From Membranipora membranacea (taxonomy: Eukaryota; Bryozoa; Gymnolaemata; Cheilostomatida; Membraniporidae): a stretch of DNA of 64,000 nt. Positions 1-12,096 of this stretch are shown in pieces. The stretch covers positions 21,948,001 through 22,012,000 of the forward strand of contig OU612072.1 of assembly GCA_914767715.1 (NCBI GenBank), read 5' to 3'. The notes under the pieces were generated by a model. The model ran no database searches. It was not told where the DNA came from and was given only the letters and a program-made list of their open reading frames with translations. The position numbers were made by a program, and so were the translations under genes. The first letter of the stretch is position 1. The number at the start of each line of letters is the position of its first letter.

Positions 1-950
1 AAATTGAACTACATCCTATTTTTAATGCGTAGTGTACGACCATATTTCGATAATCCTACGATGATCAATTTGTATTGCTCATTCTTTTATCGACATTTAA
101 TTTATGGTATTGAGTTTCATGGTCATGCCGCAAATTGCCACCTTAATCACATCTATTTACTTTAAAAATCAGCTCTCCATGTCAGACTCAAAATCCGCCC
201 ACGTGGTCATGTGACCTCTTTCTTCTCTGAGTAACAAATTATGCCCATTGAAATTTAAATACCGCTATTTGTAACATTTTAATAATACTCGCCTTCATGG
301 GGAGTTAGAAATTGAAGCCCCTGCCATTACAGCCACTAGGTCGAAGGAAAATTTGCCCCAAAGAGAGCCAACAACTGTAGAGGGGAGAGGTCACTGTTAA
401 CCACAGGTGTTAACCTGTGGAATTCACACCTACTGGGGGAGGAGGGGGCGGCTCCTTCTGCTTTGCGTGGGAAGTTGGCGTCCTCGCTGTGGGGGTGTGG
501 ATCGCTTCTTGTCGTGTAGGCTGCGTGTCTTGGCTCGCCCTGGGGACAGTAGCCTTTGTTTTCCGGCTAATCGGATGGTCGCCATACTAGTCCTGGACTG
601 ATCTGACCATGCCGTTGCCTTATTCTATTTCACTATTTTTACTCCTTTGATTTTAAATACAATAAATTTAGAAACACTTTTTATTTGTTGGGCAAGTAAA
701 CGCATGACTAAATCTAAAAAAAGTAGAGAGCCCTGAGAAATCATTGGACAGTTTTAAGTGATAAGATGACTCCCAATCAATTTAAAATTCTGACATACGT
801 TTTTGTTGCTGCATTGGGGTTTCAGCGCCTTTAACAAACCTTATAAACCTCTCATATACCTTAACCTGAATGATGAAATCAAAAGGGTAAAGCTGAATAT
901 ACTAAATATATGAATTATAAATTGAGGTTTTGGCCGATGGGTGTCATTAC
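1..950. other. No gene recognised (upstream flank of LRR exon)
   Basis: AT-rich sequence with no exon that has good coding character and splice sites. A short GC-rich patch at about 430-560 gives a 64-codon open frame without recognisable motifs. The part from about 680 onward belongs to the tandem LRR intron/exon repeat and, for a minus-strand gene, lies downstream of the last visible LRR exon. Confidence 0.5.
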
Positions 951-1097
951 CTTTCAGGTATCTTAGTCAGCTGACAGTGTCTCAGGGTCAGTATCTCCAG
1001 ATTAGTTAGTGCTGACAATGTCTGACCCAGCTGATCATCACTACTTAGATTGTTATCGGATAACTCCAGCTCCTTCAGCGATGTCATCTTAGCAATG
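951..1097 (-). CDS. Leucine-rich-repeat exon (147 bp, phase 2-2)
   Basis: Internal exon of a minus-strand LRR gene. The reading frame gives two LRR-type segments (MTSLKELELSDNNLS and LTNLEILTLRHCQLTKIP) with the LxxLxLxxNxL pattern, so the product is a solenoid protein used for protein binding. A polypyrimidine acceptor (TTTTCTTTTCTCCAG) precedes it and a GTAATG donor follows it. The exon is symmetric (one leading base, two trailing bases), so units can be added or skipped without changing frame. A near-identical exon lies about 1 kb upstream in transcription order (1946-2092). The family (NLR, LRR receptor or other) cannot be decided, because no NACHT, TIR or kinase domain is in the window. 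Confidence 0.8.
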
Positions 1098-1945
1098 CTG
1101 GAGAAAAGAAAATATATTTCAACATTATTCCCTGTTTTATACAATTATTTTTTGGATAGCCCAGAGTTACTCAGATTTCTTCGCCTCACAGGAACTCCCT
1201 AAAATGCAATGTATTTTAAGATCAAGTTTGATCCATTATTCTCTTGTATTAAGTTTGAACTCATAGGAGAGCAACTCTGAATGCAGGAAAATGGACCAAA
1301 CTTGGTAATTCCTCTTACAGAGTTAAATAAGGGGCTTTGGCTGTCTCGACAACAAAAATACATAAAACAGGTGTTGATGAAAAAATAAGGCTGGAGTGTT
1401 TTCTATTTTTTTTTGCAAGATTTGATGATTTATCAACACGTCAGAAAAGGTCATAATAAGTAATGTTCTTCTTTTAAGGTGCTGTCTGTACACTTGTTAA
1501 ATCCATTTTATCAACCAAAGACAGAAATGTTGTACAGCTACTATAGGTTTCTCAACAGAGCAATGCAAAAGAAATGTTGCATATTAGCCTTCTCTACCAA
1601 ACACTAAAACAGGGACAACAAAAACCTAAATATCCCTCAGCGTTAATGATGACTGGCCTCGACAACAATAATTGAAAATCACTTTTCATTTGTTGGGCAA
1701 GTAAATGCATGACTAAATCTAAAAAAAAGTAGAGAATCCTGAGATGTCATTGGACAGTTTTAAGTGATAAGATGACTCTCAATCAATTTAACATTCTGTC
1801 ATACGTTTTTTTTGCTGTATTGGGGTTTCAGTGCCTTTAGCAAACCTTATATACCTCTCATATACCTTGACCTGAATGATGAAATCGAAAGGGTAAAGAT
1901 GAATAAACTAAATAAAGTGAGGTTTTGGCCGATGGGTATCATTAC

Positions 1946-2092
1946 CTGTCAGGTATCTTAGTCAGCTCACAGCGTCTCAGGTCCAGTTTCTCCAGATTAG
2001 TTAGTGCTGACAATGTCTGACTCAGCTGATCATCTCTACTTAGATTGATTTGGTATAAGTCCAGCTCCTTCAGCGATGTCATCTTTGCAATG
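1946..2092 (-). CDS. Leucine-rich-repeat exon (147 bp, phase 2-2)
   Basis: Same exon type and length as 951-1097: MTSLKELDLYQINLS, then LTNLEKLDLRRCELTKIP. Acceptor TTTGTCTGCAG and donor GTAATG are intact and the frame is open. It splices in phase with the exon at 5242-5382 upstream and the one at 951-1097 downstream. It and its flanking introns are a tandem duplicate of the 0.68-1.66 kb unit, which points to recent expansion of the repeat number. Confidence 0.8.
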
Positions 2093-2439
2093 CTGCAGAC
2101 AAAGAAATATAATCTTCACATTATTCCCAGTTTTATACAATTATTTTTCGGATAGCCCAGAATTACTATGATTTCTTCGCCTCACAGGAACTCCCTAAAA
2201 TGCAGTGCATTCTAAGATCAAGTTTGATCCATTATTCTCTTGTATTTAGTTTGAACTCATAGGAGAGCAACTCTGAATGCAGGAAACTGGACCAAACTTG
2301 GTAATTCGTCTTACAGAGTTAAATAAGGGGCTTTTGCTGTCTCGACAACAAAAATACATAAAACAGGTGTTTACAAAAAAGGTTAAGGCTGTAATGTTTT
2401 CTTTTTTTTTGCAAGATTTGATGATGTATCAACACAGCG

Positions 2440-2533
2440 TGCAATGTCAAGACAATGTCCGACTCAGCTTATCATCTCTACTTAGATAGTAGAGATGTGT
2501 AGCTGTTTCAGTGATATCCTCATTGCAACGCTG
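2440..2533 (-). pseudogene. Degenerate third LRR exon copy
   Basis: The plus-strand sequence still aligns with the 3' and middle parts of the two 147-bp LRR exons (gacaatgtccgactcagc; gatatcctcattgcaacg then ctgcag), but the part that would encode the second LRR and the donor is missing and the rest is rearranged. A relict of a third tandem unit. Confidence 0.5.
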
Positions 2534-2815
2534 CAGACAAAGAAATATGATTTTCAAATTATTTCCTGCTTTATACAATTATTTTTCGTTTAGCCCTGAG
2601 TCGCCTTGATTTCTTCGCCTCACAGGAATTTCCTAAAGTGCAGTGTATTCTTAGATCAAGTTTGATCCATTTTTCTCTTGCATTAAGTTTGCACTCATAA
2701 GAGAGCAACTCTGAATGCAGGAAAATGGACCAAACTTGGTAATTCCTCTTACAGAGTAAAATAAGTGGCCTTGGCTGTCTCGACAACAAAAATACATAAA
2801 TAATGATTGTGTAGC

Positions 2816-5241
2816 AGATTTGTATAGCTATCAAAGATTTCCCAGCAGCGCAATGCATGAAAAACTTTTGCATATTACCGTTCAGCCTGTGTATATCCAT
2901 TTGTCAAGAGAGAACAACTCGAAAATTAATTGTTACAGTAGTGAGTTCGGATTAAAAAAAAGAGTTGCTCGATTTGGTTATATAGGTCAGCTTATTTAAT
3001 TTGCCACACACTGGCTTATTTTAGTCAAAATTGTAACATGCTGGAATTCAATGTATTTAGGTTTGTAGGGGTTTTCAAGCATGTTGAGCAAGAATATGAA
3101 GGTTGTTTATGGAATCAATTGCCTGCTGCCGAGCTATGGCAGCATTTGGCATGAGATCAAGAAAAGCTCAAATACTTAGCAAACAGACGAAAACACAAGT
3201 CATGGGGTAAGAAACCCTCAGAAAACTGAGTAATGCATTGCAAATTGTCTTAATTTACCCGCTGACTACTGACGGCAGCATTTGACGTGACATCATGAGA
3301 AACTCAAATACATCACAAACAGACAAATACCCCAGTAATGAGGTGAAGACCTCCCAAGGAACAGAATACAGCGTTGAAAATTGTCGTAACTGATAGTATG
3401 GAATAAATGGAGTACATTTTGTTATATTTATTGTTTTATTTCATTCATATTTAACTTTTTCAAATACACAAATTAAGTAATTGTCTCATGTCAGCCGTTC
3501 ACCATCTGATCCTCACATAGACTTAATAATAAACCTAGACAGGTCACGATATACAGCTGAAGTGAGGCACTTAATTGTGGGGCTACGCAACGTCATTGGA
3601 ATGTGTAGAAGCAATGATGCTATCATTGATTTACTGTCCATAATCCAGGTTTTTTGCTGATAACTCTCGGATTTTGAATTTGAAAATTGCTAATTAGACT
3701 ACTCCTATTGATGATTGTATCGCATACCCATTCATGTATGCAAAACAATGATCAAGTACATAAACTGACTCTTCATTCAATAAAAATTCTAACAATGACA
3801 CTGGAAAAATAAAAATGGGAATTTAAGACTTTGGTAAAGATAAAAAATAGTAATATCGTCAGGGTGACGGGCCAAATAGGCAAATGTAACTGTAAGAAGA
3901 TGCTGGTTGGTTGATTTGCAAATATATCAGCACCACTGTACGAATCTCTAGATCAAGCATGATCCAATTTGCCTGCATTTAGGCTTTGAGGTGCAGGCAA
4001 AAGGGATCATGAACTTTCGTCCTATTCGTTGTAGTTGTCCTATGCTATGTGGACAGTTGGTAGACACTTGAATTTGTTTGGCATTGCAGCATTTGAAAGG
4101 CATCTTTTGTATGGAACCAAGTATGAGGACTTCAATTCTGGAATTTGTTTAGCAAGGAGCTGAGAAATTTTAGAAAATGTCCATATTTAGACCAAACTAT
4201 AACTATATAGAGTTCAGAGTACAAAGATCACATGCAGGATTAAAAAATCAGTGATGTGCAGCCGGATGCGTTTGAAAACATAGGCAATTGAATATGGATT
4301 TATACCACTAAAAAAACGCCACAAATAAATCGAGACAAATTTATTTGTTGAATTTTAACGTTTTTCATTTTCCATTGCACCTGGAGTTGTCCAACTACCA
4401 CTTTTAAAAAGGCAATTTCTTGTTCTTTTTTTATCTAAATTATCAAATAACTTAATCTTTGCTAACAGATTCTTACATGTATACTTTCAAATACAACTGT
4501 GAACATCCTGAATTATAACCAGTGCATATATGGTGTGTACTGAGCGAATATTTTCTATGCATATGATATAAACCTAGAATTAGTGATCACGATAAGATCG
4601 CACAGAAAGTCTGTTTGCTTATAAATTAAACTTCTCCTGTTAATGTGAGTCAGGTGCAGAAGGCTCAAACTATGGAACAGCAATGCATCAATACTGCTTC
4701 TACCTGATGTACATGGTGATGTTAGTGAGCTGTAATGACAGGAGTTATCACCGTTTTAAAAATCAATCAATGATCATTTTTTAATATCTCACTATTTATT
4801 ATAGATCAATTTCACATAATAATCAGCTTGAATACAAATACATAATCACCCTAACATACCTCATTATATGTGATGGTACAATGTAAATTTTGAATAATTA
4901 TCAAAACACAAAACACAGGACTATCACTTACCTTACTGAGGCCTGACTGGCGTATAGTAATACAATCAAGTTGGCTAATAATCTATACCATTCAGATTAT
5001 CTTAAATTGTCATAATTATTGTAGCAAGTTATGCCATAAGCTTTATAGGCTCAGTTTATAATTTTACTGATATTGTTATATACAACATTAAGATAACGTA
5101 AATGGCCCACACAGAATATGTACCATCGTTAGTTTAATAGGAGGTTACAGATGGTCTGTGTTATATAATATTTATAGTAATTAGTATATAATGTGCCGAC
5201 ATGGTAATCTTACATCCTGCTTATATTGATGATATATTTAC
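2816..5241. other. Intron of the LRR gene, no convincing exon
   Basis: AT-rich, non-coding. A possible short LRR-like segment on the minus strand lies at about 4933-4985 (donor AAG|GTAAGTG; readable as LDCITIRQSGLSK in one frame), but its phase does not fit the neighbouring symmetric exons, so it is not annotated as an exon. Confidence 0.5.
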
Positions 5242-5382
5242 CTGTCGGGCATCTTAGTCAGATTACAGTCCCACAGACACAGAGATACCAGATCTGCAGT
5301 TAGTGTGGATAGACACTGATTCAGCTCATCACTTCCACTCCTGTTAACCCGCAGATGCTTCAGTGATCTCATCTCTGATAAT
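5242..5382 (-). CDS. Leucine-rich-repeat exon (141 bp, phase 2-2)
   Basis: Encodes LSEMRSLKHLRVNRSGSDEL followed by a second LRR segment ending CNLTKMPD. It starts with one base completing an Arg codon of the upstream exon (5631-5886) and ends with two bases, as in the 147-bp LRR exons. The acceptor is TATGTTATAG and the donor GTAAATA. It is more diverged than the two downstream LRR exons, so it may be the older, non-duplicated N-terminal repeat. Confidence 0.75.
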
Positions 5383-5630
5383 CTATAACATACCAATACG
5401 GATATACATACTTCAAGTATGTCAATCGCATTAGAGCCTACACTATAACCTCACATCAATTTTTCTACCCTTGGAGAATGGTGACTAACATGGTTTGATC
5501 AAACTCTGCATGAAAACTTGGTACTGATATTAACAGTAAAGTCAGCATTATTCTGAAGGGGGAATATGTGAGAAATTATTTTGGATCTATAAAATTAAAA
5601 TCAGTTTGATAAAAATCTGAGCTCACTAAC

Positions 5631-5886
5631 CTCAGGCTTTTGAGGCTATTTTCTTGCATCTCATGCAGCAACAGATGTTTCACTGATTTAGATAACCTCT
5701 CTGATAACTCTGCAGGTGCGTCATCTCTAAAGAATAAAGCTATCTGACCAGCTGAAGCTGTCTCTCTCTCCAGCTCTACTAGAGTCAGCTTTCTATCGCT
5801 GAATAGTAATCGCCACCAGGTATGTCCCCGTTCATCAGGATCATCCCAGTTACTGTCACCCTGCTTCTCCCAAGCTACCCAGTATC
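5631..5886 (-). CDS. Exon upstream of the LRRs, unknown domain
   Basis: Open for all 256 bp, phase 1 to phase 2, with acceptor TTCTGATTATTACAG and donor GTTAGTG. The 85-residue product begins GYWVAWEKQGDSNWDDPDE and ends in a charged helix (ELSERLSKSVKHLLLHEMQ) that runs into the LRRs. I do not recognise the Trp-rich N-terminal half (WEKQ..NWDDPDERGHTWWRLL). It lies directly before the LRR solenoid, like the linker regions of NLR-type or LRR adaptor proteins, but that is inference only. The upstream exons are not identified. Confidence 0.7.
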
Positions 5887-6629
5887 CTGTAATAATCAGA
5901 AGCAAAATAATAAAATGGTCATGAATGAACCTTTGAAATAAAGGGAATATTATTATTATGTTTTAAGTGAAGATTCTCAACATTCATTATCTAAATGTTG
6001 TAAAAAATTTTAAATCTGGAACAAATACTACATGCATTATACACACATGGCATCAGCTAATGATTCCATCCCACAAAGTATAGTTATATTATTTGCTGAA
6101 GAGATTATTCTTGTGAAAATAGTTTGCAATGAGCAACGCAATTTACTACCAAAATTGATGTTCAATTTGGAGTTGTATGCTCTTGTTGTATCAATAGTCA
6201 ACCGCAAACTCCCTCTTAAAAAAAGGATTTTGACTGTTAGCCTATTTTTGCAATAAGCAGGAGTGAAGGTTGAAATTAAGACCAAGACTGTGTGCACTGT
6301 TTTTTGCCGATATCCTCCCAGTATCATCTCATATCAATAATATGATGGGTCATAGCATCACAGTGAAGCTCTTCATAGTGTGGTGGAAGAGAATTACTTG
6401 TTAGATCGTAATGTTGCTGATGCAGTCACACATCCTCGAGATTCTAGTTGATGTGGAACTGGTATACAGTAGGTGAGACCTCAGTCCGTAGACTGTCAAA
6501 AAAACTATGTCAGTACCCTAAACTTTTTCGGACTTCGAACCAACTAATCAGCGAAAGCAATGAACATTACGGACACCTTATGAGGCCATGTACACAATTT
6601 GATATGCTGTATTCACCCTCAGAACTCAC

Positions 6630-6721
6630 TTTTGTCTGTGCTAAGATTTTCCTCTTCTCCGCCTTGCTCCATGATTGAAAGCTGCAAGTTGTGGGATTCA
6701 CAGGACAGCTTTGGCAGCAAT
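6630..6721 (-). CDS. Possible small exon, Cys-rich
   Basis: Flanked by a good acceptor (TTTCTTTAACTTCAG) and donor (AAA|GTGAGT). One frame reads CCQSCPVNPTTCSFQSWSKA, faintly like the start of a thrombospondin type-1 repeat (Cys, then SxWS). The exon is short, and no adjoining exon with a compatible phase was found. It could be an upstream exon of the LRR gene or chance. Confidence 0.25.
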
Positions 6722-7098
6722 CTGAAGTTAAAGAAACAATTGTTATGAATGCCATCAAAAAATTATCAAAAAATTAAAAAATGTTTAGTGTCTTGGTGTG
6801 TACGTTACCAGGAAGGAATGGAGTGATGTGAGCTGATGTAGATACAATTATAATTAGTGGATAAGTGATAACAAATCTGAGAACAAAGGTATTACTTTGT
6901 TCTTTGGTCATTATTAGCGAAAAATTTTATCTAGCAATATTCAACGGTTGAAGGATAAATGGACCCCATAGTATTGGTGTTGAAAGTTGAGGAAATGTAC
7001 ATTATTGTTGGCTTTCTTAGCTCTCTAATAGTCATTTCCTACACCTTTCATACAGATAATTTGATGTAAAAGAAATTTGATTTAGTCTATAAAACCTT

Positions 7099-7486
7099 CA
7101 GGATAGGTATACACCCGAGGGTGCTGGGGGCTGGAACAATCAACAATGAATGCTCCCCCAGTGGGGCTCGAACCCACAACTCCTGCGGCACTAATCGCCT
7201 GGCAGTGAATAGCAAGCGCGCTAACCGATTGCGCCATCTCACCATCCCCAAAAAAGAATGGGTCGATGGCGCTAATTACATAGCCCGCTATTCACTACTC
7301 GGAGTTGTGTTCTCTCATCCCACAGCATATTCCATTCCACCATTGCCACCCTATGAAACACAGCGTACGTGTTAGGGTTATTGGCCTTACATGGCCCATT
7401 GCTGGGACCCCTTGTAGTAGGATTAGCTGTCTTTCCAGCTTGTCAGCATGTCTTTCCATGCTGTCACATGTCTTTCCATGAGTCAG
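7099..7486 (-). repeat. tRNA-like SINE-type repeat, copy 1
   Basis: Read on the minus strand, it holds an RNA polymerase III A box (TGGCGCAATCGGTTAGCGC, about 7235-7217) and B box (GGTTCGAGCCC, about 7172-7162) about 50 bp apart, resembling the tRNA-Ile family. The acceptor-stem halves do not pair, so it is a tRNA-derived element rather than a tRNA gene. The remaining 230 bp is a tRNA-unrelated body. It is nearly identical to 7503-7890. Confidence 0.7.
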
Positions 7487-7502
7487 TCAGTAGACAAGTA
7501 CA

Positions 7503-7890
7503 CAGGATAGGTATACACCCGAGGGTGCAGGGGGCTGGAACAATCAACAATGAATGCTCCCCCAGTGGGGCTCGAACCCACAACTCCTGCGGCACTAATC
7601 GCCTGGCAGTGAACAACAAGCGCGCTAACCGATTGCGCCATCTCACCATCCCCAAAAAAGAATGGGTCGATGGCACTAATTAGATAGCCCGCTATTCACT
7701 ACTCGGAGTTGTGTTCTCTCATCCCACAGCACATTCCATTCCACCATTGCCACCCTATGAAACACAGCGTACGTGTTAGGGTTATTGGCCTTACATGGCC
7801 CATTGCTGGGACCCCTTGTAGTAGGTTTAGCTGTCTTTCCAGCTTGTCAGCATGTCTTTCCATGCTGTCACATGTCTTTCCATGAGTCAG
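7503..7890 (-). repeat. tRNA-like SINE-type repeat, copy 2 (direct tandem)
   Basis: Repeats 7099-7486 at an offset of 404 bp with only a few substitutions (for example aatagcaagcgc versus aacaacaagcgc), separated from it by 16 bp. The A and B boxes are retained. Direct tandem arrangement with near-identity suggests local duplication rather than two independent insertions. Confidence 0.7.
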
Positions 7891-10800
7891 TTGCATCAAT
7901 TCAAATAAGAGAACCATGGATATATATCTGTATTTTATTTTGCAGCCGATCTCCATGCCGTAATTATGTGTGGCCTTGAAGAAATAGCCTACTATTCATT
8001 GTTGAACGTTTGGTGGTATCAGGTTGTCTCAGCTAAGTGATGGCACTGCTACCAACAGTGACTTATGCGGATGAATACGGCCACCGAAATGTATACCCTT
8101 GTAAGAGATACTGAAAGTTTACATTTTCTTTGCGTTTCGAAAGGTTGTAGATGCAAGATGATTTCAAGAGTTGATTTACAGTTTCAACTAATTATTGACT
8201 AGAGTTTTTGATATGAATGGGCCCATTAGCAATGTCAATGATGAGGAAACTTTCTGGATTCAAATAAAGGGGAGTGATCAGATTTTAATTCAGATTTTAA
8301 CGCAGTTCAGTTATCTGTTGTATAAATTTCTCTATATTAGTTTAGAGTCTCTTACTGAATTAGATATTTTACGGTTGACTAATTTCAGATTGTTGACCTC
8401 CAGAAATTCTGCTGTATCTGCTTAATTAGTGCTGAAAGAATAAATGAGCACTTTTTACACAGATTAAGAGTCATTCTGATCCCTACAATTATACAGAGAA
8501 AACACCATATTAAAACCTTCCTTTAGGGTGCGAGGGAACACCAATGTGTGATCTGGGGTATGACCATGAACAATATATATATATGAAATTCAGTCTCCAA
8601 TGAATGAATTCATACATAGAATATTCAACTGTGAAGTTTTCAGACCACTTCATTTGGAAATCTAGGGGATGCAATGCCTCCCTGCCTTCTCAGAACTATG
8701 CGCCTGTAATCGAATACAGTTTCAGTCTGATGTTTTGGAATTTGATTCTATATTTTTGGGAAACACCAGTTATTTCTAAGATTCCAGTCTGATAGGATTG
8801 GCTCTGATAGCTTGAGCTCCAAACCACTGAAATCACTTCTCCCTACAGCATTGTAGCAGGAACATGCACTACTTTATGTGAATGAATTAGCATAATTGGA
8901 TTTCACATGGATGATTTATCGTTCATACTGATGATTCCATAGGATCTTTATGATGTCAGCACTGAAATTATCACACTATTTATTTATATCAATGAGGAAG
9001 TAGCGTCATCTTGTGAATGAAGGAGCACACACCCATAATGATGATGTATGTAAGCATTACCCTTTATTGATTCACCTGCTATTATGATGATATGAAGTAC
9101 ACTAAATTGTACATACTTAAAGTGGAACGAGACAGAGGGAGTGCACGGGATTAATCATGATTAGTTTTTGCTATTGACAAGCAAAACCATTGGATACTGA
9201 GTGTAATGTCACGCCTAGCTACGCCTCTTTTAGCCCAGTCCACTGGCATTTGAGTTTTGCAGAAATCGAGCTTGCATGTTTCAAGTGTTTTCTCAAGTGT
9301 TTTCTCAAGCCGACTGCAATGTTTATGTGATGTTGAAAGGAAGCGACACTTCATATCAGCTGATGAAAACATTTGACTTTGTGTACAAACAAGAATTATT
9401 TGTATCCTGCTATTCCACTGTATAACAGGGCCATAGATTAGAAAAGATGGTAGGGGAGGCAAAGGTCCGAGGCGAGTCCAATGCATCACCAGTAACCTCC
9501 TCCCCGAGAAATTTAAGCTCTGTAATAAGCAACTGGAAATCCCCGAGGAGCTGATTCTGACATGGATGATTGAATTAAAGTGTTGTTAGGCCACTGTATT
9601 TAGTTTTCTAGGGGAGGCAGTACCTTTCTGCCTCACCTAGAACTACGGTCCTGTACAATAAATAGTGTAAACTAATTCCAACTATAGTAGAGGTATAATT
9701 GTAATAATCTTTGACACAATGATAATAAAAATAATCTTGCAGAAATGAAAGTGAATTAGAGAGATGCTGCTGCATTACCTTCCTCTAGAAAAAACTTGTT
9801 GCGGAAAACTTTGCGGTACAAATTTTTAATGGTATGTGTTACATTAGAGGCCTATGGGCAGATGAAGATGAATGCAAAAGACGGAGGATGTCCGTGGTAT
9901 AGTGAACATCCGAAGGGAAATCATGTCGACTGTGGTGTGAAAGTGTGTGATAATCCGGCCAGAGCCAACCTCCGGTCGATTGTGAGTTTTGCCGAAAAGG
10001 TCACTTTGTTTGGCCAGTCGCACTCTCACCACAGAGAAAAGTTGAAACGAACTTTCTCGCATTGTTCCAAATTTTGGTGTACAACACATTCATTATGGTC
10101 GCATCTGAAATTCAAGTAATGTCTAGTTGTTGCTCTTTTGCAGCAGATGGGAATTCCCCACTACATGTAACGTTCATGGAAAAGACAGGTCAAAAAGCAG
10201 GTTGCATAAAAATTGTTGAGGCTTATTGGTGTACTCCCAAAAGAAGTAGCCGGTCTCGAGAAAAAAGTTTGGTAATGCATGCCCTAATCCTCCATATGTC
10301 CGGTATACATGGACGACAATGTGCGACAACCAAAACGACTAGCCCTAAACCCAATGACCTTTTTCAGGACCATCAAATATAAATGAAGTGATTGTTTATT
10401 TATGTCACATCATGAAAAACATTGGTAATAATGAATTGTTGCTGAGAAAAAAAGTATATATATTGTTTTGTTCACAATATACACTAATACATGACATCTT
10501 CATACTCGTGTTTACTCGAATCCTTTTTACTTTATCATACTAATCTCTTAGATGAGATAAGTTGAGTTTTGGTGATTACAACCCTCACAAACTCCCAAAA
10601 TGATCGATAAGAATAGTGTTTATTTGTGGCAGCTTATCTGCAACATCAATGAAAAATACTGTATTCAGCAGTGCCCTTGGATAAAGCCCCTATAGCTATT
10701 TTATCTCATCTCATGTAAACTTGATTGTAGGATTTTAATAGCATATAATTGCCAATTAATGACAGCAACCGTAACTAGGTACTTGAAAAAAATTCTAGGC

Positions 10801-11083
10801 ACTATATAAATCTGTCAATCGTATTTAAAAATCGACCAATAAGAACCAGTAAAATGTGGGGCGGGTAATTTGAAATCTCTGCGGCTGTGCAATTTTGAGT
10901 CAGAGCTGATGCATTTTCACCACTTTCTAAGGAGATTTTTGGAATAAGATTTATATAGGGATGTGTGTATGAAAAATCTGCATCAGCCCATGCAATATTC
11001 ATCTCAAAAAAGTCAAGACCGCTCATCATATAGAATTTGAATGCTGCTAACCCCATTTGAGTTTGATATGGATGGGTGATCGC
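7891..11083. other. Gene-poor interval
   Basis: No homologous exon is visible. Open frames of 60-110 codons occur on both strands but have neither recognisable motifs nor paired splice sites. A short direct repeat (caagtgttttct twice) lies near 9285-9310. Confidence 0.5.
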
Positions 11084-12088
11084 CATACTTGCCAAGTAAT
11101 CTAAATAAAAAATAGAGAGATTCCATTTTACGGCGATACTGCACCACAACGTGGTGCTTCGATGGTGCGAAGCACCCGAGTCACCCACCTGGGGGTTTGG
11201 GGGGCGGTGTGAGCCCCCCAACGGGGTACGGGGCGGAACCCCATCTGCAGAAGCTCTGTGAGCGTTTCCAGCCACTAGGAAGGGCTAAAAAGGTATATTT
11301 AACCCCAAATAAATTCATATTTGTACTAGTACTAAAATATCAAACTGAGGTGAAATACACTTTAAACAATTACAATCAATCCATGGGCCCCTGGGACTCT
11401 TACATACATGCCTCTAGATTGTCAATGTCCAGTATCAAACACCCCATTGGCAAAGTAGAGGTATGTAAGTCCCAGGGGCCTTTGCCTGTCAAGACAGGCT
11501 ACAAGTGCCCATGCATCATCAAGATCTGAATATGTGCTCAGTCACAGACAGTGAGAATCCAGATAAGGTACTATATTTTTGTTCGACCAACATTAAATAT
11601 GTTTCAAAGTCTTTGGTCCGAGGTTTGTTAAATTGTAGTGGACCTACCTTTGGAATTGTTAGGTTTCTATTTTCCTTCACTTAAATTTAACTAGTAGACA
11701 GTACAAAATTAGTACTAAAAAATGTGTGATCTGAAAGGAAATGAAAACTAAAGGTATGCACTTGACTAGCTACTTTATGTTGTGACCAATGACAGTCAGT
11801 GTTGTGAGTTATGAGAGGATGCTATTGGTCATTTACAATAATAGGCTGAATCTTAACAGAACAGGTAAATTTGTTAGGATTGTTTAATTTGATAATTCCT
11901 TTCAATTTTGTGTGCAAAGACCTTAACAGTAACTAGTCAACAACAACATGTGCTTGGATTACTATCAAAAAATTGCTATTGGACTGTTTTCTCTAAAATC
12001 TGGAGGAAATAGTGAGATTTACAAAAAGTGGGAGGTGGGTGTCAAAATCTGGAGGGTCACGCCTAAATCGGGAGACTTGGCAAGTATG
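11084..12088. mobile_element. Non-autonomous DNA transposon with 8-bp target duplication
   Basis: The ends are perfect 13-bp inverted repeats, CATACTTGCCAAG at the left and CTTGGCAAGTATG at the right. Both sides are flanked by the same 8 bp, GTGATCGC (11076-11083 and 12089-12096), which is the expected target-site duplication. The element is 1005 bp long with no transposase-sized frame. Near the left end it has very GC-rich foldback segments (11140-11240) such as GGGGGGC..GCCCCCC. Eight-bp duplications are typical of hAT and a few other superfamilies; the superfamily is not assigned. Confidence 0.85.
11140..11240. repeat. GC-rich foldback block inside the transposon
   Basis: Successive short inverted repeats (gtggtgcttcg..cgaagcacc; ggggggc..gccccc; ggggt..acccc) form a compact GC-rich island in an AT-rich element. 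Confidence 0.6.
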
Positions 12089-12096
12089 GTGATCGC

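Larger units (their letters stand above)
680..2815. repeat. Tandem duplication of LRR exon plus intron (about 1-kb unit)
   Basis: Intron and exon blocks recur with an offset of about 1.0 kb. The stretch starting gttgggcaagtaaac occurs near 687 and 1692, and the stretch around gagagcaactctgaatgcag occurs near 1266, 2263 and, shifted by a further 0.44 kb, near 2700. The last unit is partial. Each complete unit carries one 147-bp LRR exon. Confidence 0.8.

Noticed and set aside
7150-7245. Functional tRNA-Ile genes at 7.16 and 7.56 kb
   Set aside because: A and B boxes are good, but the 5' and 3' acceptor-stem strands do not pair and the anticodon arm is unclear; better as tRNA-derived repeats.
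9796-10382. Overlapping 107- and 106-codon plus-strand frames
   Set aside because: Different frames, low-complexity composition, no motif; frames of this length are expected by chance in 64 kb.
10802-11275. 157-codon open frame on the minus strand
   Set aside because: It runs across the boundary of the transposon at 11084 and includes the GC-rich foldback block; no family motif and no splice context.
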